Shown piece by piece: positions 1 through 11,048 of a stretch of DNA of 64,000 bases. The notes under the pieces are model-generated. The model worked only from the letters and a program-made list of their open reading frames with translations. It did not search any database and was not told the DNA's origin. The DNA is from Sepioteuthis lessoniana (Eukaryota; Mollusca; Cephalopoda; Myopsida; Loliginidae): contig OY757939.1 of the NCBI GenBank assembly GCA_963585895.1, positions 27,088,867-27,152,866 on the forward strand. Direction: 5' to 3'. The position numbers and the translations under genes were made by a program. Position 1 is the first letter of the stretch; the number at the start of each line of letters is the position of its first letter.

Positions 1-160
1 GTAGAACTGTGGTAGTATTATTTAACCCATTGCTGGAAAAGTAAAGGCGTTCATACTTTTCCCGAGAGTATTACTTCTAAAAGTGAATGCAATTGAGCGA
101 CTGTAGTTCGAACTTACGAACTACCATGTAGCAAACCAGCATATTAGCCACAACATCACG
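1..160 (-). mobile_element. SINE family B, partial
   Basis: Diverged copy of the roughly 240-bp family B. On the plus strand it reads tail-to-head: 'tatttaacccattgctgg', 'gttcatacttttcccgag', 'gtagttcgaact'. The best plus-oriented copy (61494-61730) has tRNA-like A and B boxes. The element runs off the left edge of the window, so its tail is missing. Confidence 0.6.
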
Positions 161-233
161 GATACTACCACAAGTTCTTCAGGTTAATAGTAATAATAAT
201 TTTTCTGAACAAAACATGGATAGTGCTTAATGT

Positions 234-236
<3 letters not shown>

Positions 237-274
<38 letters not shown>
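237..274. repeat. (TA)n microsatellite
   Basis: About 38 bp of uninterrupted TA. The surrounding 161-538 holds no gene that I can see. Confidence 0.95.
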
Positions 275-277
<3 letters not shown>

Positions 278-534
278 CGCTGCACTGAATTCTGACTGTT
301 ACTAATGGCCTAATGAAAGATGAGATTATTATTTTTATTTTATTTTTTTAATTTTATTTTTTCTATTTATTTATTGAGAAGCTTGGCTTAGAACAACACA
401 ATGTCAAATGTTGGTAAATGATAAGGTAGGTAGATCGTATTACGCCAAATGTACTACAAAAAGGAGTGACTGCCTTGAAAGTTTAAAATGGAATTCTTAG
501 CTTATTAGATAGTTTGCAGGGCTATCTGTTGCTT

Positions 535-620
535 GATTTGTTGGTTGGTTGGTTGGTTGGTTGGTTTTTATGACATATCAGTTCTTCCTAGGTTACTTTA
601 TGTCGAGGCCATTTTAACAA
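535..620 (-). mobile_element. (GGTT)n plus family A/B tail fragment
   Basis: A (GGTT)n run followed by 'tatgacatatcagttcttcc', the tail end shared by families A and B read on the opposite strand. Only the tail survives. Confidence 0.45.
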
Positions 621-693
621 TTACCGTCTCCAATTATATATGCCACAAAAATATATTAACAATAATATTAAACAATTAAAAATTATTGTTAGC

Positions 694-912
694 TTTGGTT
701 TCTTTATTTAACGTCATGTCAGCATTCATGATTTATTAATGCCAAGAAGAACAGTGGAGGTTCTATTTAAACCAAGGTTTGTAGGTGGAGAAGAAGGTTT
801 ATTCTTTTTCAAAGGGTATTAGTCAAAAAGTAAATGTAAAAGTGTGACGAGAATTTGAAGTCTTTTACAACAATATCCCAATCCAGCACGTTAACCATTG
901 CATCATAGATAG
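694..912 (-). mobile_element. SINE family B, diverged
   Basis: Tail-to-head on the plus strand: 'ggtttctttatttaacgtca', 'gccaagaagaacagtgg', 'caaagggtattagtc', then the degraded head ending 'cgttaaccattgcatc'. Heavily mutated relative to the 51.6 and 61.5 kb copies. Confidence 0.6.
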
Positions 913-1036
913 ATGACTGATATTGTCATCTTGGTTGTTAGAGATACAGTTTTAAAATTTCTGATATGAAGAATTACACTGGTTTACAAAGAAATTGAGG
1001 CAAGCACAAAAATATCCGTTTTGAGCAGAGGGGTTG

Positions 1037-1071
<35 letters not shown>
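1037..1071. repeat. (TA)n microsatellite
   Basis: Interrupted TA tract. The following stretch up to about 1860 shows no gene or recognised repeat. Confidence 0.9.
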
Positions 1072-1861
1072 GGCATCTGGCAATGGTGAGGAATACTCAT
1101 ATTCTTCAGATATACTAACTAGCTGGCAAAGATTATTTAGCAGAAAATTAACTAAAAACATAAAAAAGGAAGAAGTATATTCATCAAATAGCTAAACATT
1201 CTGGCTTCATAAAATCATCCTTGGTCAAATTAGATGAAATTATCTAAGTTGATGGGATATTTTTTAGGCCAGAGAGAAAAATATATCACCTAATATCGAC
1301 GAAAATATGGAATCTATCAACAAAAGACTAGCATTAATACTTGCTTTTCTCCGATATTTTATGAGAGCCTTAATTCTCTCATGAATAAATCTTTTTAATT
1401 TAAATCATTAAAGAAACATGGATCTACTAGCTGAGTCTTTTAACTGTTGACAGATTTGCACGTCTAGGCTTTTGCTGATATTTGTTTTAGGAATTCAAAT
1501 AACAAGATACTTTCATCTTTTCCTCAATATTGGGTTATTCTATATTTTCCTCGGCATGGATTGCAAAAGAAATGTTACCTTTAATTAAAATAATTCTATT
1601 AATTTGATTAAGGAATATTTTATGAAGTCAGAACGTTGAGCGATTAAAGAAAAAATGTATCGCATCTGTTATTATTAGGTTGAATCAGAAATAATCTCTG
1701 ATTTTGAAAAGCGTGTTTTAACGATCAATTTCAAACTTCAAGTCCTTTAAATGAAATCGGATATTACCAGATTAAAGATTAACTTGATGAGTCATTCATA
1801 TTTCCATTGCGAAAGAGAGAACATCATTATTTAATCTATGATATCTCACGCCCCCTAAAAT

Positions 1862-2823
1862 AAAAGAAACTGAAAGCAAATATTCGATACGTAATTTTGT
1901 GGGAGTTTAAGAATAACAAAATTTTAAAAAAATTGTCTAATATTTACGACCAACTTGTTATTACTAAGTGATAAGTCCGAAACAAGTTTCTTTCGGGTGA
2001 TACGTTATTGAGAGATGAACCCAGACGAGCACGCTCATCAAACCTTGACCAAAATGCTTCAAGAGAATTAGTGGAATGCACTCCCCGCAAAAACACTCGA
2101 GAATAAGCTGTTAACCTAAACACATCCCAATCTACCACTTCTTGAAAAAGATTCGAAAACTGAGGAAGCTGGGCGTTTGGGTTCCTCACACGAATAAGGA
2201 ATATTGCATACCCGATAGTCTTCGTTCGTCGAAGTCTTCGTTCAAGGTAGAGAAATGACCCTTTTCTCAGGGATATCATTGCAGGTAAGAAAAAGATGAA
2301 GCTTTTATGACAATGTTCAATGATGAGTTTCTACAGCCTACCCCAAAGGCGTAGCTTTATGGAAGAAAGGTTTTGCCGCGTGTATGGTGGGCCCCCACAG
2401 CCTTATTCATTTTGAGATTTTATACCACAATCAGATGCTTAATGAAGATTTATACTCGCAACAACTGAAACCTGTGCATAAAAATCTCTGAAAACACCTC
2501 GCACTTGTCATTAAGAGAAACGTTGTGCTTCCCCATGATAACGGAAGGCCACATTTAGCGAGATTCAGACAGGAAAAATTATTTCATTTTGGCTAGTCTG
2601 TTCTACTCCAACAACCCTATTCATCAACCTAGTAATCTCCATCTTTTTCGTTCTCTAAAAATGTTCTGAATAACAAAAGATTTTCTCACGAAGGTCAGGT
2701 GAAAATGTTTGTGGAAAATTTGTTGAGCTTGAAACTTGTTGAATTTTACTGGAGAGGAATCAACAACCAGATGAATTGCTAGGCGTGATGCAAAATAGAG
2801 GTGAATATACAACTGATTGCTAA
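1862..2823 (+). pseudogene. Mariner-type transposase relic
   Basis: A DDE/D transposase gene of the Tc1/mariner superfamily, which would cut and paste its element at TA sites, now dead. Reading through stops and frameshifts on the plus strand gives, in order: an N-terminal helix region (IRYVILWEFKNN at about 1885), the helix-turn-helix linker (KFLSGDTLLRDEPRRARSSN, about 1987-2045), the WVPH-like segment (about 2175), the degraded first-aspartate region (AGKKK where TGDEK is usual, about 2281), IHFEIL and YSQQLK (about 2408-2470), LPHDNGRPH (about 2530) and NLHLFRSL near 2640 where SDFHLFRSL is usual, ending GEYTTDC before TAA. Second aspartate kept; first and third lost. Length is near the normal 1 kb, so this is an almost complete but inactive gene. 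Terminal inverted repeats were not resolved. A 111-codon minus-strand reading frame over 1944-2279 is an antisense shadow. Confidence 0.85.
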
Positions 2824-3240
2824 TTTATTCATCAATGAATCATATTTTACTAAAACCAAAATTATTTTTGACTCAACCCAAAAGTTTCTTTTTACAGGTA
2901 AATGCATTAGAAAAGCAAGCCGAACCTCCACTCATGTAATGATTACATAATTTCTCACGGGGGTAGAATATACATTGTACTTTAATATGATACATGGAAT
3001 CGTCATTTTAGTATTATCGATCGTATTAACTTTAATCAGGTCGATCAGCTTTTGCATAATCATTGGGATTAACTGTTTTTAATTAAAAATTGATCGGATT
3101 GATTTTATTTGATAAAACAGATTAACTCTTTATCGGATTAAGTGAAATAACTATTTATCATGATCGATCAGATTAGATACTTAACTATTCATGAAGCAGG
3201 TCTTAACATAAATTTTTTGATTTTGTTTCTGAATACAAAG
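2824..3240. other. No gene seen
   Basis: AT-rich sequence with scattered short inverted ATCGATC-like words (3010-3190). No coding or repeat family recognised. Confidence 0.5.
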
Positions 3241-3241
3241 T

Positions 3242-3500
3242 TTAGCTTAGTACGACATAAGACCAAAGGAAAAATTGTCGAAAGATATTGTTACGTCAAT
3301 CTTACAAATGAGGCGTACCTGCTTTGAAATTCTGTAACTATTTCAGACATAAAACAGACCTTTACATAAACATGTCTTTCTTTTCTTTCATAATATAAAG
3401 CTTAGTTTAGTATGACACAAAGGAAAAAGGGTCGAAAGACTTTATGTCGACCTTACAAGTGTGGAGAACCTGTCTTGAAAATCTGCAACACTTTTAACTA
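3242..3500. repeat. Two units of a dispersed ~110-bp repeat
   Basis: Units at 3242-3355 and 3401-3500 share 'caaaggaaaaa..gtcgaaaga', 'gtcaatcttacaa' or 'gtcgaccttacaa', and 'acctg..ttgaaa..ctg.aac'. A third copy lies at 3940-4060 and a weak one at about 400-490. No boxes or coding seen. Confidence 0.6.
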
Positions 3501-3514
3501 TTAAACAAATAATA

Positions 3515-3945
3515 ACTCAAGGGTGAGAGGGAATCAATGTAATTCTTGCGGTCAGAATGCCTTGATGGTAATGATGATAGCAACCTAACCTCCAAAACGT
3601 TCACACAGTAATGTTCTTTTCTTACCATTTTTCCTTTACATAAATAATGGCTAATGAAAGAATCAGTTGACAAGAGAGATGCTCCTCGCCGTCCCTTGTT
3701 CCGGAGGAGAACTCCAAACCCATCAATCATCCTTGTATATATCTATCCATCACGAGCAGGCAATTTTTAAGCGGAGTAAAGCTACCTTGTATTCTGTTTT
3801 CTTTTTCATTGATTGTTTGCTTTAACAAGCAGAAAAATTCAGTCTGTCGTACTATTTACGTACATCAAGGGGAATAGATGGATTCATGCCTTTCACAAGT
3901 GCATTTGTGGGAAGTGAAATGCAAACAACCTAGTCCAAAGTATAG
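3515..3945. repeat. Diverged duplicate of 5245-5665, including a decayed family C SINE
   Basis: Matches 5245-5665 in order: 'accatttttcctttacata', 'caagagagatgct', 'caatttttaagcggagta', 'aatggattcatgcctttc' or close variants. The right half (about 3750-3945) is a decayed minus-strand family C SINE. See the finding on this duplication. Confidence 0.65.
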
Positions 3946-4060
3946 CTCAGTGGCAAAATAAAGCCAAAGGAAAAAAATGTCGAATCTTACGCCAATCTTA
4001 CATGTGCCGAGAACCTGCCTTGAAAATCTGCAACTATTTCATCCATAAAGTAGATAATAA
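3940..4060. repeat. Third unit of the ~110-bp dispersed repeat
   Basis: Contains 'gccaaaggaaaaaaatgtcg', 'cgccaatcttacatgtg' and 'ttgaaaatctgcaactattt', the same order as 3242-3500. Confidence 0.6.
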
Positions 4061-4088
4061 CGCAATGTTTTTCTCTTTTTTTATGTGT

Positions 4089-4117
4089 TTCTTTCTTTCT
4101 TTCTTTCTTTCTTTCTT
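4089..4117. repeat. (TTTC)n microsatellite
   Basis: Seven TTTC units, followed by T-rich sequence. 4118-4680 shows no gene. Confidence 0.9.
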
Positions 4118-4687
4118 ATTATTTTAATTTTAATTTAATTTTTTTTTTTTTGCTTTTATGACGATCTTTGTGATGATTTTTTTAAGAAAAAAATTATACG
4201 GTGGGAACCTTGTCACTAATGGGACATTTTTATATCAGATCAATTCAAAATAAAGATATAAAGAAAGGAATATGATTTTCTAAAAAGTAGCGATACCGGT
4301 TTATTTTTTTAAATTTTCTTTTTATTTTACTTTCTTTTCAATAGTCACTTGCTTTTTAAACACTCAAAGATTATGTTAGTTACAAGAGTCTCATTATTCT
4401 TACGGTTTTTTGTACGGCAACCTCTGTGTTGTTTGATAAGATGTGACTAATGCTAGCGTTATATTATCTTTTCTTCTCGCTTGTATAAAAAAAAGAAGAC
4501 TAAGCTTAAAAAAAAAACAACTGTTTTACCGTTCGTAATAAAAGGCTCTTTTTGTACCAGGCGAAGAGGTTAGCCATTGAATTGATGAAACGAGGAACCG
4601 AACCACGGGACTTTTAACAGAGTGGATACTGTTTCGCTATTTGCACTTCAAAGGTTACAATAAAACAGGAATAACACAAAGCTGTTT

Positions 4688-4868
4688 TGTACAAATTCTA
4701 GAAGCAGCCCTCCAGAAAACGGCAATTGTAAAGTCTCTTACTTCCCATCATACAAACTATCCAAATAAGTCAAAGAAAAAATGCCGCGCACTGTTGGAGT
4801 AAGGACAAACGTAGGTCTATGGAATCCATCACTAGGACACACCAGTGTTGGCTCACCAGCAAAAACAT
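4688..4868 (+). mobile_element. LINE family F (RTE-like) 3' fragment, decayed
   Basis: Aligns by eye with the family F copies at 8.3 and 24.5 kb: 'acaaattctagaagcagccc', 'ttacttcccatca', 'actatccaaataag', 'gtgttggctcaccagcaaa'. No open frame remains. It abuts the SINE C copy that follows. Confidence 0.6.
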
Positions 4869-4876
4869 GCATTCAT

Positions 4877-5177
4877 TAGCTTGTGTCCATAGTGCGATGG
4901 TTGCTGCCGTTGGAAACAGAAACGTTGCCACGGGTTCAAATCCTGGACGAGGTTGATTGCATCGCATATAGTACTAATACTCTTGGAAATTATATGAATT
5001 CAACTATTCTCTCTCCAGCTATCGGTAAATAGTAGGGTAGACTGTTTCTTTAGCCTTGGTTTGACAATCAGTTCTCGAGAAGAAAAACTGTGAATTCAAA
5101 CCTGTTAAACTCCGCTAAAAATTGACCTTGTGTCACATCTTGTCCCGGCAGAGGGGTCAGTATATATATATATATAC
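4877..5177 (+). mobile_element. SINE family C with (TA)n tail
   Basis: tRNA-like head with a good B-box-like word (gggttcaaatcctgg at about 4931), body 'ctctctccagctatcgg' and 'aaacctgttaaactccgc', 3' end 'ttgtcccggcagaggggtca' running into (TA)n at 5158-5177. A retroposed, Pol III-type element by structure. Confidence 0.8.
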
Positions 5178-5244
5178 ATTCATTAGATTATCAAGGACAC
5201 ATTATGCCTCTTAGAGGACTTACTACGATGGCTGAAAGGGACGG

Positions 5245-5665
5245 ATGATGAGAAAGAATCAAAGTAACTTGGGCTATCATCTTGATGGAGATGATGATGA
5301 TAAATCAACACTCATAAAAGGTCCACTCAGTAATTTTTTTTTTACCATTTTTCCTTTACATAGATAATGGCAAATTCCAGAATCAGCTTGGCAAGAGAGA
5401 TGCTGCTTGATGTCTCTTGTTCCTGAGATGAACTTCAACGCCGTTAATCATCGTACTATGTCATGACAACGATGTGACGCAAGGCCAATTTTTAAGCGGA
5501 GTAAGGCTCGTTTGAATTCTGTTTTCTTTCTCATATATTGTTTGCCTAACCCCGGCAAAAGAATTTAGTCTGTCGTACGATTTACCCAGACCAAAGGGAA
5601 AAAAATGGATTCATGCCTTTTACAAAAGCATAAAAGCGAAGTGAAACGCAGAACCACTTCTTATA
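5245..5665. repeat. Partner of the 3515-3945 duplication
   Basis: Same order of blocks as 3515-3945; the right half (about 5460-5665) is a decayed minus-strand family C SINE. 5666-5883 shows no gene. Confidence 0.65.
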
Positions 5666-5883
5666 AAGCTAGGAAAATCTGAATGAGTTTTTCTAGTTTT
5701 ATAAGTGGTAGTGCACTGCCACCACAAAAATGATTGTCTTTGGTACTTCTTTCTGTCTGAGGTTTAGAAGTTTTTGAACAACCCTCGTATAATTACTTGA
5801 AGTTATAATTGTTCACAGAGGATCATTATTACATACTTGAAAGCATATAACTGTGTGCAAACAGATTGTTGATGAATATATAT

Positions 5884-6355
5884 ATAGTTTGGTTTGGATT
5901 GGTTCTATTGCATATCAATCATTGTAGGTTGTTTAATGCTAAATCCTCTTTATACATATATATTAAATATATAAGGTTTGGTTTGGTTGGGTTTTATGGC
6001 ATATCAACCATTGTAGGTAATTTAATGCCAAATCCTCTTTATACATATATAATAAATATACATGATTTGGTTTGGTTGGGTTTTATGCCATATCAACCAT
6101 TGTAGGTTATTTAATGTCAAATCCTCTTTATACATATATAATAAATATATATGATTTGGTTTGGTTGAGTTTTTTTGGCATGTCAATCATTATAGGTTAT
6201 TAAATATTAAATCCCGTTAACACATATTCATCAAATATATATATATATATTTAAAATTTGTAAACATTTTGTGGATAACATTCTTAAACGAGTTTGAGCT
6301 TTTTTTTGTACGCAGTTAGGCGGTTTCAAGTATTGCTATGTAGCAGTCACAATTT
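5884..6355 (-). mobile_element. Family A element with four tandem ~89-bp tail units
   Basis: Four successive units of about 89 bp (starts near 5884, 5973, 6063, 6153), each with a gtttggtttgg-like run, 'catatcaaccattgtagg', 'tttaatgccaaatcc' and 'ttatacatatat'. The body follows to 6355 ('ggataacattcttaaacg'). The open frame spanning 5866-6105 only reflects the tandem units. Confidence 0.8.
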
Positions 6356-6359
6356 AACA

Positions 6360-6873
6360 TTATGGCCGAGTTGAGTGGGGCTGTAAAATACACTGATTGC
6401 ATCTTTGCAAAGTTGTAAAACTATTCCAACGAATGTACTGCATATGACACTACACAATCTGATAGTGGGGCGCCAGTAATGCTGGAGCTTTATGGAATGC
6501 TGAGTATACTTTCATTATCATTGCTCCCAGGTCCACTATGGCGCGCTGGTAGCATCTGATAGTGTCCTATCTATGAGCCGAATAGAAATAAACTGTTTTC
6601 ATACTATATTGAGTTGTTTGAAATAGAACTGTTATGACATTTAACTTGGCTGTTTAAAATGGCTGTTTAATTGAATTCTTTGTGATACACAGCAATATTT
6701 TTAATACATTTAACTTTGTTGACTAAACTGAATAGTTTGGAATAGAAGTATTTTGAGATCTTAAACTGCATGCTTATATTAAACTGAATTGTTTGAAACA
6801 TAACTTTTTATATGTATGAAAATGGGTTTACCATTAAATAATCTATTATATTTGATATGCCATAAACCCAATC
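6360..6873 (+). mobile_element. Family A element, head to tail
   Basis: Head 'gtggggctgtaaaatacact' (about 6377), then 'gccagtaatgctggagcttt', 'gctcccaggtccactatgg', 'atagtgtcctatctatgag', body units 'gaattgtttgaaa', and tail 'ttgatatgccataaacccaa'. It faces the preceding inverse copy tail-out, head to head. Confidence 0.8.
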
Positions 6874-7109
6874 TAATATCAATCATTTGCTTGCACAAAT
6901 ACTTTATTCAATTTGACCCATAGAAAGGACCTGATTTCTGTCAATATGTGCCAAGCATTATTCAAATTGTACGTGTTCTACAATTACATTTGAATTTATC
7001 ACACACATCGAGAAACGTTTCTCTGCTTTATTATTGATAAGATTTACCTTAAATTTGGCACATTGACAAAACTGAAGTGGGTACACCCAATAAGGAATAG
7101 AATCAGTCA

Positions 7110-8095
7110 AAGGTTTATAATCGGTTTCGTTAGATTATTTCTTTTAAGGACATATCAAACCTTTATGGTTATTTAATGCCAAATCCTATTTTTACATATA
7201 TATGATTTTCAAGTGAATAGTTTATATGTAACATTTTAAAATTTATTTGTACTCAATTAAAAGGTTAAAAGTCCTACTGTTGCTTGCGCACATCCGATTT
7301 CAGGTATTGCTATCTATCACTAATAGTTCTAATTGCACACAGTTAAATGGCCCCTAGTCTTCACATGCTATACGAATAATTCAATTTAATATCGGTCAAC
7401 TATTGCGCACAGTTAAATGGTTTCAAGTATAGAAAACGATTAAATATTTATATTACCCCATCATAGTTACTTCCAATCCAGATCAAAGTGAACATGGGAG
7501 TAATGGCTACGAAGGGGTGCTCAATATTCTCTAAAGCTCCAGGACTGGAGACTCGCTGTTTTATTCTGTTTAGTTTTATACCCATGACTCTAGTTCTATT
7601 TGAGTTACAGATGAAGCTCTTATAGGTAACTACCATTTCGGATTAAAGTGTACTTGACAGTAATAGAAATGAAGAGGTACTTCACGTTCCTTAAACTTCA
7701 AGACTAGCGCTTTACCATCAGATACAGTTTAAAGTAATCCAGGACATTAAATGGTTTCAAGCATTGCAAACATTAACAATCTCGTCAACATTATTCATTC
7801 GTTTGTACAGTATTAAATGGTGTCAAGCATTGCTATACAAAACCAATTATTCAATTTAGTGTTGCTTGCACACAGTTACATGCTTTCTAGTATAGTAGAA
7901 GATTGAATCGACCCAGAGACGGGACCTTAACAGGTACTACCACTCCGAGTCAGAGTGGACCTAAAGTAATGGCAAAAAATTCTCTAACCAGTACCATAAG
8001 AGGTGTTACTCTCATATCTTTAGGTGGTTGGGTATTATCTAATCTGCAGAGATGCAGTCGGCGTATTCTATAGCTCCTGGTTACTGAACTATTTA
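7110..8095 (-). mobile_element. Family A element(s), with internal duplications
   Basis: Tail near 7140-7200 ('ggacatatcaaacctttatgg', shortened), several body repeats, head near 8050-8095 ('gagatgcagtcggcgtattc'). The head block recurs at about 7460-7590, 7640-7740 and 7920-8095, so this is probably more than one truncated copy. Confidence 0.65.
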
Positions 8096-8139
8096 TTGTC
8101 TGGAAATCTTGTTTATAAACTATATAGATATGAATATAC

Positions 8140-8544
8140 TTATAAATTGACAGACGTAGAGAGAGATTTTAGGATGACTCAAATAAAATGGAATTTGTTT
8201 CAAAACTGTAGCCGTGCAGTACTCCTGTATGGTTGCACCACTTGAACTTAACAAAGCGCAGGGAAAACCTTGATGGGAACTACACAAATATGCTTTGTGT
8301 CGTTGTGAACAAATCCTGGAAGCAGCACACCACAAAACAGCATTTGCATAGCCACTTGCCTCCTATCTCACAAAACATCCATGTAAGAGGAGCAAGATAT
8401 GCTGGGCACATAGGCCCGTGGGCTCCTACACATCGACACACCACTGTTGGTAAACCATGAAAGGGCTATATTTATTATCTCAGTGCAAACACTGGATACC
8501 GTCTAGAAGACCTGCTAAGAGCGATGGCTGGTACAGGCAAATGG

Positions 8545-8600
<56 letters not shown>

Positions 8601-8665
8601 CAGAAAGAGAGAAAGAGGGAGAGAGAGTCAAGAAAACTCAGCACGATTTGATGATGATGCTGATG
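8140..8665 (+). mobile_element. LINE family F (RTE-like) 3' end with (GA)n
   Basis: C-terminal end of a non-LTR reverse-transcriptase polyprotein. Frames joined by eye give AVLLYGCTT (about 8217), then LTKRRENLDGNYTNML, NKSWKQHTTKQ and HLPPISQNIHVRGARYAGH (8245-8410), and THRHTTVGKP ending at 8458. This is the conserved tail of a LINE family common in invertebrates; RTE-like is my best assignment. The stretch that would encode WRERVRE has expanded into (GA)n at 8551-8594, and the element ends in a TGATGATG-type tail. Stops and frameshifts make it a pseudogene. Confidence 0.75.
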
Positions 8666-8666
8666 A

Positions 8667-8690
8667 TATATATATATATATATACATATA
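8667..8690. repeat. (TA)n microsatellite
   Basis: TA run directly after the tgatgatg tail of the LINE F fragment. Confidence 0.9.
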
Positions 8691-8849
8691 AATGAAAAAC
8701 ATGCCATTTCCATCTCAGAGCCAATTTATTTTATCTTTAACGGATAAAAATTTGACTTTATTAAGAGAATTCGATGGAAATCATTCCTTTTTTTACAACC
8801 CATGAATGGAAAATAAAGAAAAAATTAAATTTTAATCACTGAAGATCCC

Positions 8850-10815
8850 ACCTAGCAACAAAATGTTGGAAAAATTTGAAGACAACTTATTTAAATTGGT
8901 AAAAAACATCAAACCTAGGACTATTAAAGATTAATTGAAAAAAAACTTTAAAAATCTGTGGTTGACATTAAGAATTCAGATAAGATGTGGATCAAAGCTG
9001 ACAAATCCAGAAACCTCTGTCAAATTGACCCTCCACTACATAGGAAAATAATACATGATAGGATAAAAGAAATATAAATTAGACTAAAATAATATTGTTG
9101 ATCAAATTAATGAAAATGCATATAATTTCACGAATAAATTCAATGCTGAAAAGAAATTAAGTAAACGAGATAAAAAATCTAAAAAAATGCATATATCACT
9201 TTTAAAGATTATAAACAGCCTAAATTAATTATCCCCCCCCAAAAAAAAACTGAGCTAGGTTTAATATAAAAAGTATTATACAAAATATTGTCACTAAAAT
9301 CTTGAATAATTCGAGATAAATTCAGTGGAAAGACTCATTAGATATTATTAAATGGTTTAAGAATATCAAATGTAAGAGAAAAACTACCTTCATACAATTT
9401 AACATTATAGATTTTTATCCATCCATAACTAAAGAATTGTTATTACAAAGTATCAAAGTAGGAATTATATAGATATAGCACTTGGAGAATAAGACATTAT
9501 TTTAGCATGTACGAAACCAGTATAATTTTACAATAACACTACTTGGGAAAAGACGACGACTGATAATTCTAACGTTACAATGGGGTCATTCGACTGCGCC
9601 CAAATTGCAGATTTAGTAGGAATATACATTTTCGATACGCTGTCTATTTTTTTAATTTGAGAAACGTCGGAATTTATAGAGATGACGGGTTAATCTCTCT
9701 CCCTAACAGTAATGGACCTCTGACATCTAAAATACAAAAGAAAGTCATTAGAGCCTTTAAATATATGGGGTTAAAGATAGAGTTTAGTTCTAACTTGAAA
9801 ATAGTTAATTTCTTAGATGTAACTCAATTTAATTGAAAATTCTTATAAACTATTTAGTAAGACTAATGCTATACCAACATACATTAATGTTTGTTCTAAC
9901 CAACCTGCATCCATTGATAAACAAATTCTTAATGCTATTAATAATAGAATAAAAAGATTATCATCTTCTAAAATCATATCTAATAATCATAAGGAATTTT
10001 ACAATGAAGCCCGACACAACGGTGGTTATAAAAATGAGCTGAAGTATTTAGAAACCAATAGACATCATAACAATTGGGGCAAAAATATAGAAAACAGTAG
10101 AACTAGTAATAATATAAATATTGAAAATAAAATAAGAAAAAATATTAATAGAAATAGACGTAGAAATATTATCTGGTTTAACCCTCCTTTTTGCAAACTC
10201 TCTAATATAGGGAAATATTTTCTAGATTTAATAAACTAACATTTCAAAGATGATAACCCCTTAGAAAAATAGTTAATACGAATAATGTAAAAATTAGTTA
10301 TTCTTGTTCTAACAACATATCTAAAATAATTGACAATCACAAGAAATAAATAAATAAACTGGATTTGAATAACAATGACAACTTGAAGCATTCATGTAAT
10401 TGTAAAATTAAAAAAATGAATACCCTCTGGGAAATAAATGCAACCTTGAGAATATTATTCAAGCTGACATTTCAACTAAAGAAAATGATACTAATGAAAA
10501 GGCATACATAGATATGGCAAGCTTTAACTGGAAATTTAGATATTACAACCACCTACAATCATGTAAAAATCAACCTGCCCTATTTATGTATTACTGGTAT
10601 CTGATATAAGTAGGACTAACATCTATTATAAATTAGAAAATGATTAAAAGATCCTCATTGACAAACAGTTTACATGGTAAGTGTAATTTATGCTTAGAAG
10701 AGAATATATGTATATTGAAATACTTGAATAGAAATTTTCTAAATACCAGGAATGAAATAATATCTGCATGTAGACATGGAAATAAATTCTTAGAATGTTT
10801 TAAATTGATATATTA
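8850..10815 (+). pseudogene. Penelope-like element polyprotein relic (RT + GIY-YIG)
   Basis: Degraded reverse transcriptase with a C-terminal GIY-YIG-type endonuclease, the architecture of Penelope-like retroelements. Pieces in order on the plus strand: N-terminal region from MLEKFEDNLFKLVKNIK (about 8863); RT motif A as IIDFYPSITKEL (about 9404-9440, catalytic Asp at 9410-9412); GSFD before the third RT motif (about 9585); motif C as IYRDDGL (YRDD at 9675-9686); KIVNFLDVT (about 9800); IIWFNPPFCKLSNI (about 10170-10210); a Cys-rich CNCK/CNL stretch (10398-10450); and KAYIDMAS then NWKFRYYNHLQS (about 10500-10565). The last block is the YIG part of GIY-YIG with Gly changed to Asp. It ends with GKCNLCLEE (about 10679) and EIISACRHGNKFLE (to about 10795). 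Many stops and frameshifts; clearly dead. Very AT-rich, like its flanks. Confidence 0.85.
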
Positions 10816-10992
10816 ATAATATTAGATATATTTAACTAAAATTAATGAGGTGATTTTTATATATTTTTAATTCTATTTTGGAAAATTGATCCATAATTTA
10901 GAAAAATAGATTAAATAATAAATAATTTGAAATAGATTTTTCTTATAAAGTATAAAATTAGATTTAAAGGATAAAGTATAAATGTATATTTT

Positions 10993-11013
10993 ATAAAGGG
11001 ATAATACATGATA

Positions 11014-11048
<35 letters not shown>

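Noticed and set aside
1944..2279. 111-codon minus-strand frame as a gene
   Set aside because: It is antisense to a recognisable mariner N-terminal domain on the plus strand and has no protein motif of its own.
2275..2290. Splice donor (cag|gtaaga)
   Set aside because: Lies inside the mariner relic with no flanking exon; chance match.
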